NCBI RefSeq assembly: GCF_938045225.1
Contig: NZ_CALINL010000310.1
Location: 1-18,491 of the forward strand
Reading direction: 5' to 3'
DNA: 18,491 nucleotides
Source: an uncultured Campylobacter sp.
GTDB taxonomy: Bacteria; Campylobacterota; Campylobacteria; Campylobacterales; Campylobacteraceae
Below, in pieces: positions 6,996 through 13,870 of this stretch. Within the stretch, counting starts at the first letter, position 1. Every line of letters starts with the position of its first letter. Position numbers and translations under genes: made by a program. The notes beneath the pieces are model-generated. The model did not search any database, had not been told where the DNA came from, and was given only the letters and a program-made list of their open reading frames with translations.

Positions 6996-7451
6996 ATGCG
7001 AGATTCGCGCGAGTTTCAGGTCTTAGCGGGCGAGGTAAAAAACGTGAGATGGAATGCGGCGACGGATGTTGAGATAGAGGGCACGAAATTTAACGTTAAA
7101 AACCTCAAAGATCGCCTCGTGCCGCGCGAAAACGACCGCCTAGCTATCGCCTACGACGCGAAAAACGAGGTTTGGAATTTTAAAAATTTGACCTCAGACA
7201 AGTGGCTCAAAAACTACTCTTGGCGCGCACACCTGATGATTTTTGAGGAGGCGATGATGGAGTTTTTGCCCAATAGCATTTTTAGTGCTATTATGATTAT
7301 ACCGATAGTTTGGCTAGCTCGCCACCTTTCAGATTTTGGATACTTAGTCATCATGTTTGCGTTTATTATTTGCCTGTTTTTATCGCTGCCTTTGATGTGT
7401 CTAGATGGCAAAACTCAAACAGACAAGGCAAACGCGTATCTGGCTTTGTGA
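6996..7451 (+). CDS. Small two-helix membrane protein with N-terminal beta-rich module
   Basis: The product is 151 aa with an ATG start after GGAG. Residues 1-75 are soluble and strand-rich. Residues about 94-109 and 114-135 are two hydrophobic helices (FSAIMIIPIVWLA; YLVIMFAFIICLFLSLPL), followed by a short polar tail. The soluble part contains EIEGTKFNVKNLKDRL, RENDRLAIAYDAKNEVW and NFKNLTS. The same pattern occurs twice in the next gene. I do not recognise the family; function is unknown. It should sit in the inner membrane with the module on one face. It is followed by a 177-bp spacer and its larger paralogue, so the pair probably arose by duplication. Confidence 0.7.
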   Translation: MRDSREFQVLAGEVKNVRWNAATDVEIEGTKFNVKNLKDRLVPRENDRLAIAYDAKNEVWNFKNLTSDKWLKNYSWRAHLMIFEEAMMEFLPNSIFSAIMIIPIVWLARHLSDFGYLVIMFAFIICLFLSLPLMCLDGKTQTDKANAYLAL

Positions 7452-7519
7452 AAATTTTTAAAAGAATCGGATTTGTAGTTCGCTGTCAAATTCGTCGCTA
7501 AAAAACGCGGCAAATTCGG

Positions 7520-7598
7520 CGCCTATTTTTAAATTTGACGGGCAAACGAGCGATCAAATTTATAGGCGTGCAAATTTAAACCGCCCGAATTTCGGGCG
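7520..7598 (+). repeat. Two inverted repeats between the paired membrane-protein genes
   Basis: CGCCTA plus TAAATTTG (7520-7525, 7530-7537) pairs with CAAATTTA plus TAGGCG (7555-7562, 7563-7568), a 14-bp stem with a 4-nt bulge. A second, perfect 7-bp hairpin is CGCCCGA / ATT / TCGGGCG (7582-7598). Neither is followed by a T-tract, so they are poor intrinsic terminators. They lie just before the TTG start at 7629 and could affect mRNA processing or translation (inference). Confidence 0.55.
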
Positions 7599-7628
7599 CG
7601 AAAACGTAAAATTTAAAGAGGATTTAGC

Positions 7629-8507
7629 TTGAAAGAAACGAAAAACGGTTTAAAACTGCTCGGCGGCCGCGCTGGCTTGCTTGAGTGCGTCTATAAAGAC
7701 AAAAGCGGATTTGATTATAGCTTTAGCTTGGAGGGACAAATTTTAAACGTTCGCTCGCTGCAAAACCCGCTTTTACCGATAAATGACGGCGACAAAATGC
7801 TGGCGGTTTGCGATAAAAAGGGGCGGGTTTTGGGGCTAAAAAACCGTTCTTTAAACTCTGCGGCCTGGTATGTCTACGAGCCTAGCCTATTTTTTGCGGC
7901 TCTATTTTTCGTGCTGTTTGCGTTGTTTGCCGCGGCCGGCGTTTGGGCAATTTTTTCGGGCTTTGACGGACGGTGGCCGCTTTTTGGCACTTTGCTGCTT
8001 GTTTTTGGTTTCGGCTCTCTTGCCTTTGCTTGGTTTAAGTATTACCGCGAGGCGTCTTTGGGTTTGCGCGTTAGGTTGATGCTGGGCGCCGCAAAAGAGC
8101 CCAAGTCTAGCGGCGAGGTTAGCGGCAGGGTGCGAAACTTAAGGATTTTTGAGGTAAAAGAGAAAAATTATTTTAGCGTCACTATCGGCGATACGTTTTT
8201 GTGGGGTAGCAGCCCTAAAAAGCGCGCCCTGGAGCTAGAAAACGGCGACGAAGCGAGCGTAAAATACGAAAATTTCAGGGTCATAAAGATACGAAATCTC
8301 AGCAAAAACCTGACGGCGAAAAAGTCGCAAGGCTTTTTTGAAAGAGTGCTTTGGTTTAACGTCGATATCGCGATCAGCCTTTGCGCGGGGCTTGTTTTGC
8401 TCTATGCTGGGACGATGGATTTTTGGTTTTCGCCTTTTGCGGGGATTGCCGGCTTGATAATCTTGCTCGGCGGGGTCTGCTTTAACGTGTTTTATAAAAA
8501 GGGTTAA
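7629..8507 (+). CDS. Four-helix membrane protein with two beta-rich modules (paralogue of the preceding gene)
   Basis: The product is 292 aa with a TTG start after AGAGGA at normal spacing. It has two halves with the same layout. Module 1 (about 15-78) has SLEGQILNVRSLQ, NDGDKMLAVCDKKGRVLGLKN, followed by helices at about 87-110 and 117-138. Module 2 (about 160-228) has GEVSGRVRNLRI, IGDTFLWGSS, ENGDEASVKYENFRVIKIRNLS, followed by helices at about 246-263 and 269-288. Each half looks like the whole 151-aa protein encoded upstream. Internal duplication and fusion is the simplest explanation. I do not recognise the family. It is expected in the inner membrane; there are no catalytic motifs that I can see. 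Confidence 0.72.
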   Translation: MKETKNGLKLLGGRAGLLECVYKDKSGFDYSFSLEGQILNVRSLQNPLLPINDGDKMLAVCDKKGRVLGLKNRSLNSAAWYVYEPSLFFAALFFVLFALFAAAGVWAIFSGFDGRWPLFGTLLLVFGFGSLAFAWFKYYREASLGLRVRLMLGAAKEPKSSGEVSGRVRNLRIFEVKEKNYFSVTIGDTFLWGSSPKKRALELENGDEASVKYENFRVIKIRNLSKNLTAKKSQGFFERVLWFNVDIAISLCAGLVLLYAGTMDFWFSPFAGIAGLIILLGGVCFNVFYKKG

Positions 8508-8534
8508 TCTTCGGCACGGCTTGGCAAATTTGAC

Positions 8535-8562
8535 GCTCAAATTTAGCGTGTCAAATTTGAGC
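8535..8562. repeat. Perfect 10-bp inverted repeat downstream of the membrane-protein gene
   Basis: GCTCAAATTT (8535-8544) and AAATTTGAGC (8553-8562) are separated by 8 bases. It lies between the convergent membrane-protein gene (+) and the thiE remnant (-). It could form a bidirectional stem-loop, but there is no T-tract. The arms are made from the AAATTT word common in this genome. Confidence 0.55.
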
Positions 8563-8592
8563 AAGGCAAGCAGACTCGTCAAATTTTAAGCC

Positions 8593-8676
8593 TTACAAAA
8601 ACGCTTGCAAATTTGCCAGGCGGTAAATAGCAGAAATAACGGCGATAAAGCTTAAATTTAGCGCGATCTCCGTGAT
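8593..8676 (-). pseudogene. Decayed second copy of the thiE 3' end
   Basis: On the minus strand this reads ITEIALNLSFIAVISAIYR, then LANLQAFL and a TAA. It parallels the end of the intact thiE at 9371-9973 (QITALNPDYIAVISALYR, PASIKENLR, NLQAFL), with about nine residues deleted. The final 22 bases of the two copies are identical. Upstream of this the frame hits a stop and similarity fades. It is too short and isolated to be a gene and is read as a remnant of a duplication. Confidence 0.8.
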
Positions 8677-8726
8677 TTATAGCGAGGCAAATTTACGCAC
8701 GGCAAGACTAACTGCGACTGTCAAAT

Positions 8727-9278
8727 TTAGCCTAACTTTCGCAAAAACTCCGCGTATTCTTTAGCTCCGCGCTCTAAATCGTCCTGGCTTGATACGTAGT
8801 CCACGCCCGGAGTCTCCTCGGCGCCGTAAAATGCGAAAAAGTCGCGGTAGTCGGCGTGAAAATAGTATTTAAACGCAAGCTCAAACGGCGTAAGAACCTA
8901 GCGCAGACTGAAATGATAGCGTCCTTGCGGGCAGTAGTCGCTCTTTTTGATGCCTGCGGTCACGGCTAGCGCTACCTTGCGGCCCGCGATACCGTCCGAG
9001 CCGCGCCCATAGGCAAAACCGTGCGTCATCACCGCGTCGATCCATGATTTTAAAATCGGAGGGCAAGAGAAGTTATGAAGCGGAAACTGCAAAATGAGGG
9101 CGTCGTGGGCTCTGATGAGCTCTTGCTCGCTCGCGGCGTCGATATCGCCGCTCCCGTAAACCTGCGTCAAATCATGAACGCTAAAGCGCTGCGGCTCTTT
9201 GAGAGCCTCTTGTAGCAGGCATTTGTTTATGACCGAGTTTTGGATGCCCGGGTGGGCTAAGATGATTAGAGTTTTCAT
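8727..9278 (-). pseudogene. NAD(P)H oxidoreductase (flavodoxin-2 fold) interrupted by an in-frame TAG
   Basis: From the ATG ending at 9278 (AAGGA upstream) the frame reads MKTLIILAHPGIQNSVINK, DALILQFPLHNFSCPPILKSWIDAV, THGFAYG and LAVTAGIKKSDYCPQGRYHFSLR, then a TAG at 8898-8900. It continues in the same frame for 56 sense codons (VLTPFELAFKYYFHADYRDFF through EFLRKLG) to a TAA at 8727-8729. Total length of about 183 codons is normal for KefF/YwrO/MdaB-like FMN quinone reductases (about 175-195 aa). So one base change (likely GAG to TAG in LREVL) splits an otherwise sound gene. The visible 126-aa product would lack the last third. A sequencing error or read-through is possible. The gene lies between thiE and the thiE remnant. 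Confidence 0.85.
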
Positions 9279-9370
9279 TTTTTTCCTTTTTAATCGAGCA
9301 AATTTTAGCGAATTCGGCTTAAATTTGAGCGGAGAATTGCGCAGTCTAATGACGTAAATTTAGCGTATTT

Positions 9371-9973
9371 TTACAAAAACGCTTGCAAATTTCGCAGATT
9401 TTCTTTTATGGATGCGGGGCGGTAGAGCGCTGAGATAACGGCGATGTAGTCTGGATTTAGCGCGGTGATCTGCGCGATATTTGCTGCGTTTATGCCGCCG
9501 ATCACGCAAACTGGGATACGTAAAATTTCCTTTGCGCGAATTATGGTTTCAAATTTGCAAAGCGGGGCGTTTGGTTTGGTCGGGCTTGCAAACAGGGCGC
9601 CAAATGCCGCATACGAAGCGCCCTCGTCCTGCGCTTTTAGGGCTAAATTTAAATCGTCGTAGCAGCTAACGCCGATGAAAGCGTCCTCGCCTAAAATCTT
9701 TCTAGCAGTCTTTACTCCGCCGTCGTCTTTGCCGATGTGCACGGCGTTCGCGCCTATTTTAGCGGCAAATTTTACGTCGTCGTTTACGATAAATCTCGCT
9801 CCGTGGTGCTCGCAAAGCTCTTTTAGCGCAGTCGCTACGCGCTCGTTTTTAGGCTCAAGCTTGGTGCGGTACTGTAAAAACTTCACTCCGCACTCTAGTA
9901 GCTCGTGGGTTTGCTCGAGTACGCTATTTTCGGGCGTTAAGATGTCGTCCGTGATAGCATAAATTTCAGCCAC
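9371..9973 (-). CDS. thiE: Thiamine-phosphate synthase ThiE
   Basis: The product is a 200-aa cytoplasmic enzyme joining HMP-pyrophosphate and thiazole phosphate to thiamine phosphate. The TIM-barrel landmarks are all present: QYRTK (35-39), FIVNDDVKFA with NDD 64-66, VHIGKDD (78-84), GVSCYD, AAFGALFASPTK (SPTK 130-133), PVCVIGGINAANI (155-166) and IAVISALY. It starts at a GTG inside the end of thiD (8-bp overlap), so the two are translationally coupled. I see no TPP riboswitch motif upstream of thiD. A degraded copy of its 3' end lies at 8593-8676. Confidence 0.93.
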   Translation of the reverse strand: MAEIYAITDDILTPENSVLEQTHELLECGVKFLQYRTKLEPKNERVATALKELCEHHGARFIVNDDVKFAAKIGANAVHIGKDDGGVKTARKILGEDAFIGVSCYDDLNLALKAQDEGASYAAFGALFASPTKPNAPLCKFETIIRAKEILRIPVCVIGGINAANIAQITALNPDYIAVISALYRPASIKENLRNLQAFL

Positions 9974-10748
9974 GGTTTGCGCCTGCGGCTTTGTGATCTA
10001 GCAGCCGCACGCCGAAATTTGAGCCGTGAGCGTTTTTGATCGCGTTTGCGACGAAGGCCTTAGCGCTCTTAATCGCCGTTATCTCGTCTGCCCCGCAAGC
10101 TAGGGTGCAGGCGATGGCCGTGGCGAAGCTGCAGCCCGCGCCGTGCATGATCGTGGGACGCTCTAGCGGCTCGCCAAATTTAACGATTTCGCCGCTTTTT
10201 TTATAAAGCGTATCCTCGCAAATCTCGCTCGTTTGCGTACGTTTTAGCACCACGTCGCAGGGCAGATCCGCACCCAAATTTAACCGCTCGCCGTCAAAAT
10301 TTAACTCCAAAATGCGCGCTTCGTCTAAATTCGGCGTCGCGATGCGGGCAAGGCTTAAAAGCTCCTTTAACGCGTTTATGGCGCCCTCTTGTAGCAGCTT
10401 GGCGCCTGATTTCGCCACGCAGACGGGATCTATCACGGCGCTTATGCCTCGGTTTTGCTCTAGCCAGCCTTTGACGCAGGCTATGAGTTCCTCGTTAAAG
10501 AGCATGCCGATCTTTACTGCATCAAATTTTAGCTCTGCGCAGGCTGCTTCTAGCTGCGCGTTTAAAAACTCGGGCGTTACTGGCATCACCGCGCTCACTC
10601 CGCTCGTGTTTTGTGCGGTTAGTGCCGTGATCGCAGTCGCGCTGTAGCAGCCGTAGGCCTCGCAGGTTTTTATGTCGGCTTGTATGCCTGCACCTCCGAC
10701 GCTATCGCTGCCTGCGATGATTAGGATATTTTTTTTAGGATTTTTCAT
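9966..10748 (-). CDS. thiD: Hydroxymethylpyrimidine (phosphate) kinase ThiD
   Basis: The product is a 260-aa ribokinase-like kinase that phosphorylates HMP and HMP-phosphate, giving the pyrimidine substrate of ThiE. It has IIAGSDSVGGAGIQADIKT (10-28, substrate binding), DAVKIGMLF (76-84), VIDPVCVAKSG (105-115), ATPNLDEA and MHGAGCSFATAIA (201-213). The last is the anion-hole loop with Cys206 in the base position. The family usually has HGTGC and TPNLPEA here, so HGAGC and TPNLDEA are mild variants. The ribosome site is weak (AAGG before the ATG). It lies 45 bp downstream of a periplasmic-protein gene on the same strand, so it may be read from the transport operon. Confidence 0.93.
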   Translation of the reverse strand: MKNPKKNILIIAGSDSVGGAGIQADIKTCEAYGCYSATAITALTAQNTSGVSAVMPVTPEFLNAQLEAACAELKFDAVKIGMLFNEELIACVKGWLEQNRGISAVIDPVCVAKSGAKLLQEGAINALKELLSLARIATPNLDEARILELNFDGERLNLGADLPCDVVLKRTQTSEICEDTLYKKSGEIVKFGEPLERPTIMHGAGCSFATAIACTLACGADEITAIKSAKAFVANAIKNAHGSNFGVRLLDHKAAGANRG

Positions 10749-10793
10749 TATTTTGCCTTGATCGGTTTTTGTTAAATTTATCTTTGGGCGAAT

Positions 10794-11534
10794 TTATCTG
10801 TCGCCAAAATCCTTGCCAAACTCAACGCCTAGCTCCCTTAAATTTACGGGGCTGTTTCCTTGCAACTCCATCGGCGTCGGCGGCGGAGTTTGCGGCTGCA
10901 TTTGTTTAGGCTGCTCGCTTGCAGGGTTTTGCTCGGTTTGAACGTTTTTGGTGGCATTATTTTCGGCTTTTTTCGGCTTTTTCTTTGCTTTTTCGTCTTC
11001 TAGCTTTTTACCGGTTAGGCACTCGTAAATTTCCGCGTGATTTTTCTTTGCCCAGTCCTCTTTGACTTCGATTTTTTGGTACTCTTTGCTAGTGGGCGCG
11101 GCAAGGCCGTTTTTAACTAGGGTTTTGTTTAGGATTCTGCTTTCGTCGCTTACCTCGCACAGCCATCTATCGCCTAGATTTTTTAGCGTGAGTACGTAGT
11201 AGTTGCGTTCAGGACGAAATATCTTTTTGATCTCTTTGTCGTAGGATTTGGTGAAATTTTCCAGCTCTTTTTTATCTTTTATGCACTTTGCACCGTTATA
11301 AAATTTGACGTTTGCAAGCTTACAAGGGGCGATCACGGCGGCGTTTAATCTAAAGACGAAGGTATTGTAGTCTAAAATTTTTTCTAAAAACAGGACTTCT
11401 TTGACGACTTTTTCGCGTTTGGATTTGGTCGTTTGGGTGATTTGCATGTCGGTAAACTCGGCTACCAAATTTACCGACAGCAAGGCTAAAGCGCAAAATT
11501 TAATCAGAGTAAAAAATGCGCTTTTTTTCATCAT
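10794..11534 (-). CDS. Periplasmic protein of unknown function, faintly SNase-like
   Basis: The product is 246 aa with a signal peptide (residues 1-25, ending LVAEF). Residues about 45-175 recall a staphylococcal-nuclease-like barrel: ILDYNTFVFRLNAAVIAPCKL, RNYYVLTLKNLGDRWLCEVSD, then ILNKTLVKNGLAAPTSKEY like the SNase helix (N..LV..GLA). The acidic catalytic residues expected in VIDGDT are not kept (ILDYNT), so activity is doubtful. The tail from 178 is Lys-, Gln- and Pro-rich (PQTPPPTP) and probably unfolded. The start overlaps the stop of the soluble binding-protein gene as ATGA, so it is translated with it. That points to a role linked to the transporter or simply to shared expression. 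The SNase link is low-confidence. Confidence 0.65.
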   Translation of the reverse strand: MMKKSAFFTLIKFCALALLSVNLVAEFTDMQITQTTKSKREKVVKEVLFLEKILDYNTFVFRLNAAVIAPCKLANVKFYNGAKCIKDKKELENFTKSYDKEIKKIFRPERNYYVLTLKNLGDRWLCEVSDESRILNKTLVKNGLAAPTSKEYQKIEVKEDWAKKNHAEIYECLTGKKLEDEKAKKKPKKAENNATKNVQTEQNPASEQPKQMQPQTPPPTPMELQGNSPVNLRELGVEFGKDFGDR

Positions 11535-12247
11535 TTCAGATCGTATTTTTCTAGCAGTTTGTCGTAGTTGCCGTCTTTTTTCATCTCTTCAAGCGCGGCG
11601 TTTATTTTAGCGATTAGATCTGCTTGCTTGCCTTTATCAAACGCCATAGAAAAGCCCTCGCTACCGTCGGTTTCTTTGTAAAATTCCTCAAGCTCGGGAT
11701 TTTTCTTTAAAAACCCGTAACCGATCGAGCTATCAAGCACGACCGCGTCTATCTTGCCTTTTTTTAGTCCCATGATTAGTGGAACCGGATCCTCGGCAGG
11801 CACGACTTTAGCGCCTGCGATAGCGTTAGCGGCGATCTCTTGGACGGTGCCTTGTTGTACGCCCACTTTTTTGCCGTTTAGCGCGTCTTTGCTCGCGATG
11901 GCGTCGTTGCCTTTAGCGCGCAGGTAGATGTTTCCGGTCGCATAGTAAGCCTGCGTGAAATCAACCGACTTTCGTCTATCGTCGGTTGCGCTCATCGCGC
12001 TTGCTACGGCGTCGATTTTGCCGGTTTTTAGAGCCGGGATTAGGCCGTCAAAGCTCATATTTACGATCTTGTACTCAAAACCCGCGCGTTTAGCGAGCTC
12101 GGCTACTAGGTCCATGTCAAAACCCGTGATCTTGTTTTGCTCGTCCACGTACTCAAACGGCGGATAGTTGGCGGCTGTACCGATCTTTAGCTCGGCGGCG
12201 CCAAGCGTAGCTAGAGCCGCTAAAAGCAGCGCAAAAATCTTTTTCAT
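11531..12247 (-). CDS. Polar amino acid ABC transporter, soluble periplasmic binding protein
   Basis: The product is 238 aa, bacterial extracellular solute-binding family 3. It has a signal peptide (1-18, ending GAA before ELKIG) and AANYPPFEYVDEQNKITGFDMDLV at the start of lobe 1. SFDGLIPALKTGKIDAVASAMSATDDRR holds the Arg91/92 expected to grip the substrate carboxylate. DAVVLDSSIGY has Asp172, in the position that binds the alpha-amino group. The ligand is probably an L-amino acid; which one cannot be told from sequence. It is a tandem paralogue of the lipoprotein upstream (same FDGLIPALKTGKIDA block). AAGGAGA precedes the ATG. Confidence 0.9.
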   Translation of the reverse strand: MKKIFALLLAALATLGAAELKIGTAANYPPFEYVDEQNKITGFDMDLVAELAKRAGFEYKIVNMSFDGLIPALKTGKIDAVASAMSATDDRRKSVDFTQAYYATGNIYLRAKGNDAIASKDALNGKKVGVQQGTVQEIAANAIAGAKVVPAEDPVPLIMGLKKGKIDAVVLDSSIGYGFLKKNPELEEFYKETDGSEGFSMAFDKGKQADLIAKINAALEEMKKDGNYDKLLEKYDLK

Positions 12248-12278
12248 GTTCTCTCCTTTAAATTTGGTTTCAAATTTA

Positions 12279-12300
12279 AGCCCGCGTTTTGGTGCGGGCT
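12279..12300 (-). terminator. Intercistronic stem-loop between the two binding-protein genes
   Basis: A perfect 7-bp stem, AGCCCGC (12279-12285) and GCGGGCT (12294-12300), has an 8-nt loop. It starts eight bases after the stop of the lipoprotein gene. There is no T-tract, so it may act as a partial terminator or a 3' barrier that keeps the upstream binding-protein mRNA more abundant. That role is inferred from similar operons. Confidence 0.5.
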
Positions 12301-12307
12301 CGCAAAT

Positions 12308-13129
12308 TTACTTCAGGCCGTATTTTTCCATCATCTTGTCAAATTCACCGCTCTTTTTGAGCTCCTCTATCGCGGCGTCTATTTTGCCGATTAGCTCTAG
12401 GTGCTTGCCTTTATCAAACGCTACGGCAAAGCCCTCGGTGCCGTCTGGAAGCTTTAAAAACTCCTCCAAATCAGAGTTTTGCTTTAGGTACTCGTAGCCG
12501 ATCGGGCTATCTGTTAGCACTACGTCGATTTTGCCTGCTTTTAGCGATAAAATCGCAGCCGCTACGTTTTCTGCAGGCACGGCTAGGTCGCCGCAGATGG
12601 ATTTAGCCGCGGTCTCTTGCAATGTACCTATTTGCGCGCTTATTTTTTTGAGGTGCATATTGGTCGCATTTACGTCGGTGCCCTTTTTGCGGATGAAAAG
12701 ATTATCCGAAAAATAATAAGGCTTCGTAAAATCGACTGATTTTCTTCTCTCCTCAGTTGCGCTCATACCGCTTAGCGCGGCGTCTATCTTGCCTGTTTTT
12801 AGAGCAGGGATTAGCCCGTCAAAGCTCATGTTTTGCACGTCAAATTTGACGCCGATTTTCTTACCGACGGCCTCTATCATATCGATTTCAAAGCCTACGA
12901 TCTTGTTGTGCTCGTCGATATACTCAAACGGCGGATAGTCCGCGCTCGAGCCTACTTTTATCGTTTGCTGTACCGCTACGGGGGCTGCCTCGTTTTTTAC
13001 TGCGGCGTCTTTGCTCGCGTTTTCATTCGAGCTTTGACCGCAGCCTGAAAGCATCAAAGCGGCGGCTATGAAAACGAAAAGTTTTTTAAATTTGCCGGCG
13101 GGCAAAGCCGCAACGATGTTTTGTGACAT
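12308..13129 (-). CDS. Polar amino acid ABC transporter, lipoprotein binding protein
   Basis: The product is 273 aa, family 3 solute-binding protein. The N-terminus has FKKLFVFIAAALMLSGCGQSS with lipobox LSGC (Cys30), then a Ser/Ala/Glu-rich linker to about residue 55, so the protein should be tethered to a membrane. The binding core has SADYPPFEYIDEHNKIVGFEIDMI, SFDGLIPALKTGKIDAALSGMSATEERR with the substrate-gripping Arg, and VVLTDSPIGY with the expected Asp. It is clearly paralogous to the soluble protein encoded next. A strong AGGAGGT lies upstream of the ATG, 12 bp after the ATPase gene. Tethered plus soluble receptors for one permease may widen substrate range (inference). Confidence 0.9.
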   Translation of the reverse strand: MSQNIVAALPAGKFKKLFVFIAAALMLSGCGQSSNENASKDAAVKNEAAPVAVQQTIKVGSSADYPPFEYIDEHNKIVGFEIDMIEAVGKKIGVKFDVQNMSFDGLIPALKTGKIDAALSGMSATEERRKSVDFTKPYYFSDNLFIRKKGTDVNATNMHLKKISAQIGTLQETAAKSICGDLAVPAENVAAAILSLKAGKIDVVLTDSPIGYEYLKQNSDLEEFLKLPDGTEGFAVAFDKGKHLELIGKIDAAIEELKKSGEFDKMMEKYGLK

Positions 13130-13141
13130 TTTGACCTCCTT

Positions 13142-13870
13142 TTAGTGGTTTAAAATTTTACCTAGAAAATCTTGCAAACGCTGATTGCTAGGGTTTTCGA
13201 AAATATTTTTAGGCGTGTCGTCCACGGCTATTTTACCGCCGTGCATGAAAAATATCCTATTTGCCACGTTTTTAGCAAAGCCCATCTCGTGCGTGACGAC
13301 TAGCATCGTGATGCCTTTTGCGGCGACGTCCTTCATGATGTCTAGTACTTCGCCGATCATCTCGGGATCTAGCGCACTGGTTGGCTCATCAAAGAGTATG
13401 ACCTCTGGATTCATCGCTAGGCTTCTAGCGATTGCTATACGCTGCTTTTGACCGCCCGAGAGCTTGTGCGGGAAGGCGTATTTTTTATCGCTTAGACCCA
13501 CGCTTTTTAGTAGCTCGTCGGCTCTTTTTTCTGCGCTTTCTTTATCCAAAATTCCCGCTTTTATCGGAGCTAGGGTTAAATTTTGCAAGACGTTTTTATT
13601 CGCAAAAAGGTTAAAGTGCTGAAAAACCATGCTCACTTTTTGACGGATTTTGTTTATATCCGTTTTTTTGTCCGTTATATCCTCGCCGTTTATCTTGACG
13701 TGCCCGCCGCTTGGCTCTTCTAGACGGTTTATGCAGCGCAAAAATGTACTCTTACCGCCGCCGCTTGGTCCTATGATAGCGATGATTTCGCCTTGTTTGA
13801 TATCTACGCTGATGTCGTCTAGGACGCGCAAATCGCCGTAATTTTTACTCAAATTTCTAATCTCAATCAT
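13142..13870 (-). CDS. Polar amino acid ABC transporter, ATP-binding protein
   Basis: The product is 242 aa, of the GlnQ/HisP group. Walker A is GPSGGGKST (34-42), the Q-loop is VFQHFNLF (Gln84), the signature LSGGQKQRIAIARSLA starts at 137, Walker B is VILFDEPTSALDP (157-169), and the switch His194 is in VVTHEMGFA. It powers uptake through the permease encoded immediately upstream, which it overlaps by 8 bp. Length and motifs are complete. The substrate cannot be told beyond polar amino acids. Confidence 0.93.
   Translation of the reverse strand: MIEIRNLSKNYGDLRVLDDISVDIKQGEIIAIIGPSGGGKSTFLRCINRLEEPSGGHVKINGEDITDKKTDINKIRQKVSMVFQHFNLFANKNVLQNLTLAPIKAGILDKESAEKRADELLKSVGLSDKKYAFPHKLSGGQKQRIAIARSLAMNPEVILFDEPTSALDPEMIGEVLDIMKDVAAKGITMLVVTHEMGFAKNVANRIFFMHGGKIAVDDTPKNIFENPSNQRLQDFLGKILNH

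Noticed and set aside
6808..7026. 72-codon frame in the AAATTT-rich spacer
   Set aside because: It runs into the start of the next gene in another frame, lacks a ribosome site, and its residues come from the repeated AAATTT context.
7985..7999. Sigma-54-like TGGCAC...TGCT
   Set aside because: The GG to GC spacing is one base short of the required ten, and it lies inside a coding region away from any gene start.
8235..8582. 115-codon minus-strand frame at the end of the four-helix membrane gene
   Set aside because: It is antisense to a better-supported gene and has no credible start site or family resemblance.
10749..10793. Possible TPP riboswitch ahead of thiD
   Set aside because: The gap is only 45 bp and shows none of the conserved THI-box elements.
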